From the NCBI GenBank assembly GCA_002436025.1, contig DIXM01000016.1:1-64000 (forward strand): a stretch of DNA of 64,000 nucleotides. The letters run 5' to 3'. Position 1 is the first letter of the stretch, and each line of letters opens with the position of its first letter. The position numbers were made by a program, and so were the translations under genes. The DNA is from a candidate division Hyd24-12 bacterium UBA6080 (GTDB taxonomy: Bacteria; Fermentibacterota; Fermentibacteria; Fermentibacterales; JCC-6). The notes below the pieces were generated by a model. The model worked only from the letters and a program-made list of their open reading frames with translations. It was not told the origin of the DNA and did not search any database. This document shows positions 26,731-35,453 of the stretch, one piece after another.

Positions 26731-26741
26731 CAACCTGCAAG

Positions 26742-28010
26742 ATGGGAGAAGATTTGCTGTCAAGCATCCTGGGAACGCGCGGAAAAGCAGAGAGACACGC
26801 GGTGGCCCTCATAGTCCTGTGTGCCCTGGGCGCCCTTGTGTTGATCATGTTCATCCCCGGGATACGTCGAACGGACCCCACCGGCCCAACCCCGGATCAT
26901 GCGGTGCTTCCGGCGCAGGAACCTCCGGCGGTCTCCAACGACCTGCCGGTGGTCTGGCCCCAGGCCGGCTTCAGCTCACTCGGAAACCCGGCGTGGGGCG
27001 AGGGGGTCAGGGCTCCCTTCGAACAGGTTTGGAAGCTGGAGACCGGGTACGAGTTCTTCTCGGCCCCGGTCATCCTCGACGGCACCCTCTACGTTGGATG
27101 CAACGATATGACATTCAGGGCCATAGACACGGAGAGCGGCAGGGTCCTCTGGAGCCACCCGGTTGTCTGCGGCCTCTCCGGTGGCGCCTCGGGCGACGAA
27201 ACCCGGATCTGGTTCGGGGGACAGGACGGGATCGTCTACTGCCTTGACCGGGAAAGCGGCGGGACCCTCTGGTCCACCGGCCTGGGCTACCATGTGTTCA
27301 GCGACGCAGCGCTCTTCTGCGACACCATGATCCTTGCGGGGACCAGCATGGGTGGGGTTGCGGCGCTGCATGCGGGAACGGGAAGGCTCATCTGGGACCG
27401 CGAGCTCGACGGTCTGGTACTTGGCCCTGCCATCTGCGACACGGTTGCCGTCTTCGTAACGGAAAGCGGGGATGTCACCGCGTTCACCCCCTCGGGAACG
27501 GTTTTATGGAGCAGGAATTTCACCTCCCAGCCTTCGGCGCCCTCGATCTCGGGCTCGAAGGTCTTCATCGGTTTTTCAAGCGGCAAGATGCTGGCCTTCA
27601 GCCTGAGCGGGGGCGAGACACTCTGGGAAACACAGTTGCCCGGTGTTTCGGGAAGAACGGTCCTGTCACGGCCGGTTTCTGCGGGTTCCATGCTTCTGGC
27701 GGGCACATGCGACAGCAGGCTGGTCTGCCTCGACAGCGAAACCGGAGTCCTTATCTGGGAAACGGGGTTCGAGAACTGGATGCAGGTCCCCCCGGTGGCA
27801 TGCGACACCCTCGTCTACGCTTCATGCGATGACAAGAGGCTTCATGTTCTCAGCCTGAACTCGGGAAGCCTTCTTGAGTCTATCGAACTCGGGGGGTACT
27901 CCGGAACCCAGCCCGTGGTCGCAGGGGGGGTCGTCTACCTGGGCACCGCCGGCGGCAGGTTCCTGGCCCTCAGGGGAACCACTCCCGGACAGGAGGGGCA
28001 GGACCAGTGA
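26742..28010 (+). CDS. Membrane-anchored PQQ-like beta-propeller protein
   Basis: 422 aa. One N-terminal membrane anchor (AVALIVLCALGALVLIMFI, about 21-39), a Pro-rich linker, then seven or so WD-like PQQ repeats (LYVGCNDMTFRAIDTESGRVLWS, IVYCLDRESGGTLWS, LVCLDSETGVLIWE, VYLGTAGGRFLAL), the BamB/pyrrolo-quinoline type fold. No enzyme residues are clear, so a scaffold role in the periplasm is likely. ATG 26742 has no Shine-Dalgarno; TTG 26754 has GGAG 5 nt upstream and is an alternative. Its stop overlaps the GTG of the next gene. Confidence 0.85.
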   Translation: MGEDLLSSILGTRGKAERHAVALIVLCALGALVLIMFIPGIRRTDPTGPTPDHAVLPAQEPPAVSNDLPVVWPQAGFSSLGNPAWGEGVRAPFEQVWKLETGYEFFSAPVILDGTLYVGCNDMTFRAIDTESGRVLWSHPVVCGLSGGASGDETRIWFGGQDGIVYCLDRESGGTLWSTGLGYHVFSDAALFCDTMILAGTSMGGVAALHAGTGRLIWDRELDGLVLGPAICDTVAVFVTESGDVTAFTPSGTVLWSRNFTSQPSAPSISGSKVFIGFSSGKMLAFSLSGGETLWETQLPGVSGRTVLSRPVSAGSMLLAGTCDSRLVCLDSETGVLIWETGFENWMQVPPVACDTLVYASCDDKRLHVLSLNSGSLLESIELGGYSGTQPVVAGGVVYLGTAGGRFLALRGTTPGQEGQDQ

Positions 28011-28882
28011 AATCAACCTGGATACCCAGCGGCTACATCCTTGTGGCGGGACCGGCAAACACCGGAAAATCCTCGCTTTTCAACGCCATTACCGGTTCCG
28101 GAAGCTCACCGGTGAACGAAAGGCCCCACACAACATGGTTTCCGATAACCGGCATCTACAGCACCAGGGGCTCCCAGGCCTGTTTCGTGGACACGCCCGC
28201 TCTCGAAGCCGATACTGAAGCCGATACCCGCTGGGCTTCCATCTGCGACGCGGTGATCCTGGTCCTCGACGCCAGGCGTTACACCAGGGATCTCGAGCTT
28301 CCCTTCGTCAAGGACTTCATGCTGACCGTAACCGGCAAACCCCTGCTTGTGGCCCTTGGCCACGGAGACCACCTGCCTGTGAACCTCAGGGCGGCGCTTG
28401 CCCTTCAGGCGAGCCTCGAGATCAACTGCGCGGGTGTTGTTACGGTATGCCCCCCCATGCGCGTGGGCGTACAGAAGCTGCGCTCCATGGCCATGGGCAC
28501 GCTTCCCCTGCGGGAGAGGCTTTTTCCCGAGGGCATAACCACACTCAACTCCGGCAGGTTCCTTGCATCCGAGGCCATCAGGGCTGTGATCGGGACCGTG
28601 CTTGCGGCCGACATTTCCGAGACTACCGCGGTTCAGATCGAGGAGTACTCGGCGCGGAACCGCAAGCTTTACGTCAGGGTGAACCTTGTCGTGGCAAGGT
28701 CTTCCGACAAGGGAACCGTGATCGGCAGGAAGGGGCAGACCCTGACCCGAATCCAGCAGGAAACCGAGTCGGTTCTCACGGAGCTTACGGGGATGCCCGT
28801 CCAGAGCGAGGTATGGGTCAAGGTCAGGGAAGACTGGCCCGGTAATCGGGCCGACCTTCTCGAGTTCGGTTATGCGAACTGA
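28007..28882 (+). CDS. era: Divergent Era-like GTPase with KH domain
   Basis: 291 aa, organised like Era (16S rRNA/30S maturation GTPase): G domain about 1-165 and KH domain about 200-285 (VNLVVARSSDKGTVIGRKGQTLTRI, WVKVREDW). G1 is intact (GPANTGKSS) and the switch region PHTTWFPITG matches Era's PQTTRHRIVG. But G3 reads DTPA instead of DTPG, the G4 NKxD motif is replaced by GHGD, and no SA-type G5 is visible. Guanine specificity may be lost. GTG 28007 overlaps the previous stop (GTGA). It precedes scpA. Confidence 0.85.
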   Translation: MKSTWIPSGYILVAGPANTGKSSLFNAITGSGSSPVNERPHTTWFPITGIYSTRGSQACFVDTPALEADTEADTRWASICDAVILVLDARRYTRDLELPFVKDFMLTVTGKPLLVALGHGDHLPVNLRAALALQASLEINCAGVVTVCPPMRVGVQKLRSMAMGTLPLRERLFPEGITTLNSGRFLASEAIRAVIGTVLAADISETTAVQIEEYSARNRKLYVRVNLVVARSSDKGTVIGRKGQTLTRIQQETESVLTELTGMPVQSEVWVKVREDWPGNRADLLEFGYAN

Positions 28883-29642
28883 AGCCGCAACTCCCGAGTC
28901 AACCGCCTGCAGGGTAACCCTGTCGGATTTCGAAGGCCCACTTGATCTTTTGCTTTTCCTCATCCGCAGGGACGAGCTCGACATAACGCTGATCCAGGTC
29001 TCCGAGGTTGCGGGGCAGTACCTTGCCTACATCAGGAGCGCCGTTGAGCTCGACATAGACATAGCAGGCGAATACCTCGTGATGGCAGCCACTCTTACCC
29101 GGTTGAAAAGCCGTTCCCTTCTGCCTTCACAGAGGAATCATGATCAGGATCAGTCCGATGACTCACTCGACCCCGGAAAGGTCCTTCTCAGACAGTTGAC
29201 CCTTTACCGGGCCTTCCGCGAGGCCGCCGCCGAACTCCGTGACAGCGAGGAAACCTGGAGGGATGCCTTCCCCCCCCCGGGAGAGCGGGGCAGGTTTCAG
29301 GACGCACTCAGGGAGGCCGAGCGGGGAGGGGAGAGCGGGTCCATCCTCGAACTCCTCGAAGCACTTGAGTCCCTTGCCCGGCGGGACGAACCAGGCCTTC
29401 CGCATCTTGTCCAACGTCCCGTTCTGTCCATATCCGAGTGCATCGACAGGATCTCGCTTGCCCTTCCTGAAAGGGGCTCATCCGGATCCTTCGCCGGAAT
29501 ACTTGGTGAAACCCCGACCAGACAGCGTCTGGTCTCTTTTTTCGTTACCCTGCTTGAACTTGTGAGACGGGGATGGGTGGCTTCCAGGCAGGAGGGGCCC
29601 TTCGGCGGCATCACGCTGGAAAGAACCGGAAGATGGGCATGA
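28872..29642 (+). CDS. scpA: Segregation and condensation protein A
   Basis: 256 aa kleisin of the SMC-ScpAB condensin. The N-terminus FEGPLDLLLFLIRRDELDI and the following YLVMAATLTRLKSRSLLP are diagnostic; the C-terminal winged helix contains VSFFVTLLELVRRGWVASRQEGPFGGITL. The middle is a charged linker. It overlaps the Era-like gene by 11 nt and scpB by 4 nt. No smc gene is in the window. Confidence 0.94.
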   Translation: MRTEAATPESTACRVTLSDFEGPLDLLLFLIRRDELDITLIQVSEVAGQYLAYIRSAVELDIDIAGEYLVMAATLTRLKSRSLLPSQRNHDQDQSDDSLDPGKVLLRQLTLYRAFREAAAELRDSEETWRDAFPPPGERGRFQDALREAERGGESGSILELLEALESLARRDEPGLPHLVQRPVLSISECIDRISLALPERGSSGSFAGILGETPTRQRLVSFFVTLLELVRRGWVASRQEGPFGGITLERTGRWA

Positions 29643-30229
29643 CACTTGACAGGCTCGCGCGGGAGGTCGAAGCCCTTCTCATGGCTTCAGACCGCCCCCT
29701 TTCCATTGAACGGCTCTGCGAACTGACGGGAGCAGGCCTTGAGGCAGTTGAGCAGGCCGTATCCCGCGTGGAGGACGCCCTCGTTTCCGGGGGTCATGCC
29801 ATGGAGATCGCCTACCTGGCGGGCGGATACCGTCTTGTGACGGAGCCGGCGCTTGGAACGGTGGTTTCAAGGCTGTTCGAGGGACGCAGGCCCGGCAAAC
29901 TCACCAGGGCCGCCCTCGAAACGCTGGCAGTGGTGGCCTACAGCCAGCCCTGCACCCGGGCCCACGTGGAGGCCGTCAGGGGCGTCAACTGCGACAGCGC
30001 CATGAAAACACTCCTCGAAAGGGATTTCCTGGCCATCTCCGGCCGGATGGAAACACCGGGCCGGCCCCTTCTTTACGGAACGACACATGCATTTCTCGAG
30101 TATTTCGGATTGGCCAGGCTGGAGCATCTTCCGAGGCTTGACGAGATTGGCAACCTTCTCGCCCTGGGAGCCGACGACCTGGAAAAGGCGGCACTCGACC
30201 TTTCAAAGGACGGCGAAGATGACCACTGA
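29639..30229 (+). CDS. scpB: Segregation and condensation protein B
   Basis: 196 aa, tandem winged-helix partner of ScpA. Motifs: EVEALLMASDRPLSIERLCELTG, YRLVTEPAL, LTRAALETLAVVAYSQPCTRAHVEAVRGVNCDSAMKTLLERD and GRPLLYGTTHAFLEYFGL. ATG 29639 overlaps the scpA stop as ATGA; ATG 29633 two codons earlier is also possible. The gene ends inside the start of the pseudouridine synthase gene. Confidence 0.94.
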   Translation: MTLDRLAREVEALLMASDRPLSIERLCELTGAGLEAVEQAVSRVEDALVSGGHAMEIAYLAGGYRLVTEPALGTVVSRLFEGRRPGKLTRAALETLAVVAYSQPCTRAHVEAVRGVNCDSAMKTLLERDFLAISGRMETPGRPLLYGTTHAFLEYFGLARLEHLPRLDEIGNLLALGADDLEKAALDLSKDGEDDH

Positions 30230-30947
30230 ACACGGAGCGATGAGACTCAACAGGTTTCTGGCAAGATCGGGCCGCGGGGCACGCAGGTCCGTTGAGGAGA
30301 GCATCCGCGATGGCCTCGTGACCGTAAACGGCGTTGTGGCACGCAACCCGGCGATAAGGGTCGAGCCGTCTGACATCGTGAGGTGGGACGGTTCACGGGT
30401 TTCCATTCCGCCGGTGTTCGTCGCGGCCATGAACAAACCCGTCGGGGTCGAGACCACGATGAACATCGAAGAACCCAGGGGAGTGCACGCCCTTGCGGGG
30501 GGAATGCCGGCGGGAACGCTTCCCGTTGGCAGGCTTGATGTGAGAACCGGCGGGCTGCTCCTGTGGAGCAACGACGGCGACCTCACGTACCGCCTCACCC
30601 ACCCCAAATGGAGGGTGGAGCGGGAGTACCTTCTTCTGATCCACGGCCCCTCCGATCCGAAGGCAATAGAAAGGCTCCGCAAGGGGTCCTTCATAGCACA
30701 GGGGCAGTTCTCAAAGCCGCTTTCGGTGACCAGGGCCGGCGCCGACTCCCGCCTGAAGCTGGTGCTGACAACGGGAAGGAACCGCGAGGTCCGCAGGCTT
30801 GCAACGATCTGCGGCATAAACCTCACCGGTCTGGAAAGGGTTCGGTACGGCACGATCCACCTGCGCGACATCCCCCGTGGCAAATGGCGCGTCCTCACCC
30901 AGGCGGAAATAGCGGAACTGCATGGCCTCGTGGGGCTCAACGCTTGA
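30219..30947 (+). CDS. rluB: rRNA pseudouridine synthase (RsuA/RluB family)
   Basis: 242 aa. An S4 RNA-binding domain (MRLNRFLARSGRGARRSVEESIRDGLVTVNG) precedes the catalytic domain with NKPVGVETT, GRLDVRTGGLLLWSNDGDL (catalytic Asp), RVEREYLL and GRNREVRRL. The family modifies 23S U2605 (RluB) or 16S U516 (RsuA); RluB is favoured by the scpA-scpB-rluB gene order common in bacteria. ATG 30219 overlaps scpB by 11 nt; ATG 30240 is a possible shorter start. The stop TGA lies within the -35 box of the next promoter. Confidence 0.9.
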   Translation: MTTEHGAMRLNRFLARSGRGARRSVEESIRDGLVTVNGVVARNPAIRVEPSDIVRWDGSRVSIPPVFVAAMNKPVGVETTMNIEEPRGVHALAGGMPAGTLPVGRLDVRTGGLLLWSNDGDLTYRLTHPKWRVEREYLLLIHGPSDPKAIERLRKGSFIAQGQFSKPLSVTRAGADSRLKLVLTTGRNREVRRLATICGINLTGLERVRYGTIHLRDIPRGKWRVLTQAEIAELHGLVGLNA

Positions 30948-30972
30948 CTTTCCCCCCCCGGAACGAGATATT
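30944..30972 (+). promoter_or_regulatory. Promoter TTGACT-17-GATATT before cmk
   Basis: TTGACT (30944-30949) and GATATT (30967-30972) are 17 bp apart, with a run of eight C in the spacer. The -35 overlaps the rluB stop codon. It probably drives cmk-plsC-rpsA and matches the other GATATT promoters in this window. Confidence 0.65.
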
Positions 30973-31005
30973 TGCGCCACTTTGAACGAGGGGATGTGAA
31001 GTTGC

Positions 31006-31659
31006 CTGCATAGGGTCATCGCCATCGACGGGCCTGCCGCCAGCGGAAAAAGCACAACCGCCAGGCGCGTAGCCGATCTCCTCGGGTTTTCCTTTCTCAA
31101 CACCGGGTCCATGTACAGGGCTTCCGCCCTTGCTGTCAAACGTGCCGGCCTCTCCCTTGAAAAGGGTGCCGAGGCCGCAGACCTGCTCACTTCACACACC
31201 TTCGGTTTCACGCCCGAAAACGGGATACTCCTCGACGGCACTGATGTCACCGACCTCATCAACACAGCGGAGATGGGGGAGGCCGCAAGCATCCTCTCCG
31301 CCCAGCGGGAGGTGCGGGTCTTCCTTGTAAAGCTTCAGCGCCTTTTCGCCCAGGGAAGGGACACCGTCGCGGAGGGCCGCGACATGGGGACCGTAGTTTT
31401 CCCCGACGCCTTCATGAAGGTCTACGTTGTGGCCGATGCCCCTGTCAGGGCCAGACGGCGGCTTCGTGACCTGGGCGGCGGCGACATGAGCGAGATGATA
31501 AGACAGGTCCTCAGGCGCGACCGCCGTGACCGCTTCAGGACGGACAGCCCCCTCAGGGTCGCTCCGGGCGCCTGCTGGCTCGACGGCACCCACATGTCGC
31601 TGGCGCAGCAGGTCGACGCTGTTGTCGCCGAGTACAGAAGGCTGGTGCCGGACCCGTGA
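31006..31659 (+). CDS. cmk: Cytidylate kinase, apparent CUG start
   Basis: 217 codons from CTG 31006. It phosphorylates CMP/dCMP with ATP. P-loop region VIAIDGPAASGKSTTARRVADLLG, then FLNTGSMYRA (substrate site), VAEGRDMGTVVFPDA and RARRRLRDL; all typical of Cmk. The P-loop lies before the first ATG (31111), and an in-frame stop at 30997 leaves only CTG 31006 or a weaker codon to start from. GAGGGG (30989-30994) lies 11 nt upstream. TTG 31002 is out of frame and would stop at once; a one-base insertion error near 31011 is the alternative explanation. Confidence 0.9.
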   Translation: MHRVIAIDGPAASGKSTTARRVADLLGFSFLNTGSMYRASALAVKRAGLSLEKGAEAADLLTSHTFGFTPENGILLDGTDVTDLINTAEMGEAASILSAQREVRVFLVKLQRLFAQGRDTVAEGRDMGTVVFPDAFMKVYVVADAPVRARRRLRDLGGGDMSEMIRQVLRRDRRDRFRTDSPLRVAPGACWLDGTHMSLAQQVDAVVAEYRRLVPDP

Positions 31660-32312
31660 GGACAAGGTTCATTCATGTTATCCACTGGTTCATACGACTG
31701 ATCGCCAGACGTTTCTTCGGGCTCACGGAAACCGGCCGCGAGAACATTCCCCGTACCGGAGCGGTTATCCTCGCCGCAAACCACATTTCGGACTGGGATC
31801 CCCCCATACTTGGAATGGCCTCAAGCCGTGTTCCCCATTACATGGCCAAGTCCGAGCTGTTTCGGAAGCCCCTGGCCGCCTTCCTTCTTCGAAAGCTCGG
31901 AGCGTTCCCCGTGAACCGCACCGGTGTGGATACGACCGCGATAAGGATGTCCCTTTCCATACTCTCGCAGGGCGGTATCCTCGCGATGTTCCCCGAGGGA
32001 ACACGGAACCGCAGGGGGCTTCTGGGGAAGGCGAAGCAGGGCATAGCACTGATAGCCAAACGCAGTGGCGCGCCCATAGTGCCCGCATACATCAGCGGGA
32101 CAAAGCGCCCTTTTTGTGGTTTCAGGGTGGCCTTCGGGCCGCCGATCGCACCGGGCGAGATCGGCGCAGTGCACGCAAGCGGCGGATACAGCGCCCTGTC
32201 GGACCTTCTGATGGAAAGGATTGCCGACGCGGGAAAACGGGCCGGCACTTTCACAGGATACGATGAGTCGATATCGGATTTGGATGAGAATGCGGATGAA
32301 GAAAAAAACTGA
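31656..32312 (+). CDS. plsC: 1-acyl-sn-glycerol-3-phosphate acyltransferase
   Basis: 218 aa membrane-associated acyltransferase that makes phosphatidic acid. NHISDWDPP gives the H-x4-D catalytic motif (about residue 43), and FPEGTRNRRG is the glycerol-phosphate-binding motif, with VPAYISGT downstream. GTG 31656 overlaps the cmk stop as GTGA. The cmk-plsC-rpsA order is a common bacterial arrangement; ispH, often inserted there, is absent. Confidence 0.93.
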   Translation: MRTRFIHVIHWFIRLIARRFFGLTETGRENIPRTGAVILAANHISDWDPPILGMASSRVPHYMAKSELFRKPLAAFLLRKLGAFPVNRTGVDTTAIRMSLSILSQGGILAMFPEGTRNRRGLLGKAKQGIALIAKRSGAPIVPAYISGTKRPFCGFRVAFGPPIAPGEIGAVHASGGYSALSDLLMERIADAGKRAGTFTGYDESISDLDENADEEKN

Positions 32313-32331
32313 GGAAGAGAAGGGAGAATTC

Positions 32332-34152
32332 ATGGGTTCAAACGACGAGAAGGAGTTTATCGTTGGCCTCTCCGAAGAGGACATCGAGGCGATAGAGGGA
32401 CAGGACTACACCAGGGAGGAACGCCGGGTACTCGAGACCCAGTACGACAACACACTGGGCCAGACCGTCCTTCGGGTGGGTACCATCGTCCCGGGCAAGA
32501 TCATAGCCGCCAACGACAAGGAAGTTCTTGTCAACATCGGCTACAAGAGCGAGGGCGTCATCCCCCGCCAGGAGTTCCGCAGCGACGACGAGGTCTCCGA
32601 GGGCACCAAGGTCGACGTTTTCATCGAGAAACTCGAAGACGACGACGGCAGGGTTTCGGTGAGCAAGGAAAAGGCCCACTTCCACAGGGTCTGGAACGAC
32701 ATCAAGGCAGCCTACGACGAGAGTACCGTTCTCAAGGGCACTGTCATCAAGCGCATCAAGGGCGGTCTCACGGTACGCATCATGGGCGTTGATGCCTTCC
32801 TTCCCGGCTCACAGGTCGCCCTCAGGCAGGTTCCCAACCTCGAGAAGTTCTGCGGTGAGGAGCTCGACTTCAGGGTCATCAAGCTCAACAAGAGGCGCCG
32901 CAACATCGTGGTCAGCCGCCGGCAGGTTCTTGAAGAGGCCCGCAGCGAACTGAAGGAAACCCTCATCAAGGACCTCGACGAGGGTCAGGTACGCATCGGC
33001 ATCGTGAAGAACATCACTGATTTCGGCGCGTTCGTGGACCTCGGCGGAATCGACGGCCTCCTTCACATCACCGACATGAGCTGGGGCAGGGTAAAGCATC
33101 CTTCCCAGATCGTCAGCATCGGCGACGAGATAGAGGTGAAGGTCCTCAAGTTCGACAAGGACAAGGAGAGGATCTCACTTGGAACCAAACAGCTCCAGCC
33201 CTTCCCCTGGGAGGGTGTGGCCGAACGCTACCCGAAGGACGCAGTGGTCAAGGGTGTCGTTGCAAGCATTACCGATTACGGAGCGTTCATCGAGCTGGAG
33301 CCCGGAGTGGAGGGCCTCATCCACATCAGCGAGATGTCCTGGACCAAGCATGTCAGGCATCCGTCCAAGCTCCTCAACGTTGGTGAGGACATCGAGGCAC
33401 TCGTGCTCAGCGTCAACGAGGAAGAGCGCAAGATCTCCCTCGGCATCAAGCAGACCATGGACAACCCGTGGGAGAGCATCGAGGAGAGATACCCCATCGG
33501 TTCGCAGATCAGCGGCAGGGTGAGGAACCTCACCAGCTTCGGAGCCTTCGTCGAGATCGAGGACGGCATCGACGGCCTCGTGCACATCTCCGACATGAGC
33601 TGGACAAAGCGGATCACCCACCCCTCCGAGGTCCTCAACAAGGGTGACGAGCTCGATGTAGTCGTTCTCAGCATCGACAAGGAGAACCACCGTATAAGCC
33701 TGGGGCTCAAGCAGACCAGCGAGAACCCCTGGGACCGCATGAAAGAGCAGTTCCCCGAGGGCACCGAGGTCGAGGGCGAAGTCACCCAGATCCTTGACAG
33801 GGGCGTCGTGGTCAACCTCGACCAGGACATCGAGGGGTTCGTACCCCTCAGCCAGCTCGGATGGGATGAGCTTCAGAGCCCGGACAAGGTCATGCGCGCA
33901 GGCGACAGGATCCCCCTCAGGGTCATCGAGGTGGTTCCCAGCAGCCGCAGGATAGTCCTCAGCGTGACAAGCTACTTCAACGGGAGAAGCCAGGAAGAAC
34001 TTCAGGCATTCAGGGCAGGGTTTGAGGGCCGTCCCCCGCTTGACCCCTCCGAGATCAAGCCCCTGAAGACTGTTGAAGAAACCTTCGGCGACCCCGAGCC
34101 GATCTCTGCGGAAGCGGAAGCAGCAGCGGCAGAAGAAGCCGGGGAGGAATAA
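32332..34152 (+). CDS. rpsA: 30S ribosomal protein S1
   Basis: 606 aa with six S1/OB-fold repeats (starting at about residues 40, 128, 212, 298, 385 and 472). Repeats 3-5 are closest to each other (for example GAFVDLGGIDGLLHITDMSW, GAFVEIEDGIDGLVHISDMSW). It recruits mRNA to the 30S subunit. The N-terminus is acidic and the C-terminal tail ends in Glu/Ala-rich sequence. ATG 32332 follows AGGGAG. Having full-length S1 fits the finding that several nearby genes appear to use weak start codons, though this is inference. Confidence 0.96.
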   Translation: MGSNDEKEFIVGLSEEDIEAIEGQDYTREERRVLETQYDNTLGQTVLRVGTIVPGKIIAANDKEVLVNIGYKSEGVIPRQEFRSDDEVSEGTKVDVFIEKLEDDDGRVSVSKEKAHFHRVWNDIKAAYDESTVLKGTVIKRIKGGLTVRIMGVDAFLPGSQVALRQVPNLEKFCGEELDFRVIKLNKRRRNIVVSRRQVLEEARSELKETLIKDLDEGQVRIGIVKNITDFGAFVDLGGIDGLLHITDMSWGRVKHPSQIVSIGDEIEVKVLKFDKDKERISLGTKQLQPFPWEGVAERYPKDAVVKGVVASITDYGAFIELEPGVEGLIHISEMSWTKHVRHPSKLLNVGEDIEALVLSVNEEERKISLGIKQTMDNPWESIEERYPIGSQISGRVRNLTSFGAFVEIEDGIDGLVHISDMSWTKRITHPSEVLNKGDELDVVVLSIDKENHRISLGLKQTSENPWDRMKEQFPEGTEVEGEVTQILDRGVVVNLDQDIEGFVPLSQLGWDELQSPDKVMRAGDRIPLRVIEVVPSSRRIVLSVTSYFNGRSQEELQAFRAGFEGRPPLDPSEIKPLKTVEETFGDPEPISAEAEAAAAEEAGEE

Positions 34153-34155
34153 GAG

Positions 34156-35451
34156 GTGGGCGCGGGGAACCAGGTGTTCCCCGCCCTTTCACCGGTGTTG
34201 CACCCGGGGGTGTTCGGATACACCCTCGGGTGTCGTCTTAACTCCTGTGAAACCGATGCCATGGTGTCATCGCTCGTAAAAGTTCTCGATGGCTCCGTGG
34301 CGGCTTCCTATCAAGACGCAGACATCATCGTCGTCAACACCTGCACGGTCACGGGACGGAGCGCCGCCCGGTGCCGCAAGGCCGTCAAGGGCTTCCGCCA
34401 GGGCAACCCGGGCGCTCTTCTCATCGTAACGGGTTGTGCCGCCCAGATCGATCCCGGTCAGTTCGAGGGCATCGACAACTGCCTTGTGACAGGCAACAGC
34501 GACAAGGACAACCTTTCCGGGCTTGTTATCGGCCTTCCGCCCGAAAAAAGGCCGGAACGGGTCATCTTCCCGTGTGAAACCTCCCGGGGGAGAAGGACCA
34601 GGGCGTTCCTGAAGGTGCAGGACGGCTGCGACAACGGGTGCACTTACTGCATTGTCCCACTGGCGAGGGGCGCATCCCGCAGCCAGCCCCGGGAGGTCGT
34701 CATCCAGCAGGCACGGGAACTCGGCGCCTCGGGCGCAAAGGAGATATGCCTGGTGGGTGTGGACCTTGCGGACTACGGCAGAGACCTCTACGGAAGGAAC
34801 GGCTGCGGCCTTTCCGACCTGGTGCGCGACCTGCTCGGTATCGGGGGCTTCAGGGTCAGGCTGAGTTCACTCGAACCCATGTTCCTCACCACCCGGACAC
34901 TCGAGGAACTTGCCCTTCCCGGCGTGTGCCGCCACTTTCACATCCCTTTCCAGAGCGGCTCTTCCCGCATCCTTTCCAGAATGGGCCGGAACTACACGCG
35001 GGCACGGGAGGATGAGCTTCTGGAAAGCATCCACAGCCTCTTTCCCGGCGCCTGCGTCGGTGCCGACATCATTGCGGGCTTCCCGGGCGAGACGGGGGAG
35101 GACCACGCCCTCAACATCTCACTGGCACAAAGCGGTTTGCTCGCCTATCTTCACGTGTTTCCCTTCTCTCCGCGGCCGGGAACGCCCGCAGCAACAATGG
35201 AGGGCGTCCCTCCCGGAATTGCGGCTGTCAGGGCAGGGGAACTGAGGGAGCTATCCGGGCAGCTCAGAAGGGGTTTTCGTGAATCGATGAGGGGGATCGG
35301 GGGTCTCATACTGGTCGAGGGCAGAAGGCACGGGAACAGCCGCGTGGGGCTCACCGACAACTACATACCCGTGGCCGCCCCGCAGGGCTCGCACGAAGGT
35401 GAGCTTCTCGCGGTAACACTGGACGACTCCAACATCCTCTGGAGGCTTTGA
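34156..35451 (+). CDS. mtaB: tRNA methylthiotransferase, MtaB type
   Basis: 431-aa radical SAM enzyme of the MiaB/MtaB family, probably converting t6A37 to ms2t6A37. The N-terminal MTTase domain has TLGCRLNSCETDA, NTCTVTGRSA and TGCAAQ (three cluster cysteines); the radical SAM core has QDGCDNGCTYCIVPLARG (CxxxCxxC); a short TRAM-like tail follows. The order suggests MtaB rather than MiaB. GTG 34156 has GGAGGAA at good spacing, but in-frame GTG 34195 or 34210 lie nearer the conserved TLGC and avoid a hairpin at 34162-34184. Confidence 0.9.
   Translation: MGAGNQVFPALSPVLHPGVFGYTLGCRLNSCETDAMVSSLVKVLDGSVAASYQDADIIVVNTCTVTGRSAARCRKAVKGFRQGNPGALLIVTGCAAQIDPGQFEGIDNCLVTGNSDKDNLSGLVIGLPPEKRPERVIFPCETSRGRRTRAFLKVQDGCDNGCTYCIVPLARGASRSQPREVVIQQARELGASGAKEICLVGVDLADYGRDLYGRNGCGLSDLVRDLLGIGGFRVRLSSLEPMFLTTRTLEELALPGVCRHFHIPFQSGSSRILSRMGRNYTRAREDELLESIHSLFPGACVGADIIAGFPGETGEDHALNISLAQSGLLAYLHVFPFSPRPGTPAATMEGVPPGIAAVRAGELRELSGQLRRGFRESMRGIGGLILVEGRRHGNSRVGLTDNYIPVAAPQGSHEGELLAVTLDDSNILWRL
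34162..34184 (+). terminator. Stem-loop after rpsA, possible terminator or attenuator
   Basis: GCGGGGAAC (34162-34170) pairs perfectly with GTTCCCCGC (34176-34184) around CAGGT and is followed by CCTTTC. It lies 10 nt after the rpsA stop, a normal terminator position, but the T-run is short and it falls inside mtaB if that gene starts at 34156. Confidence 0.4.
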
Positions 35452-35453
35452 AG

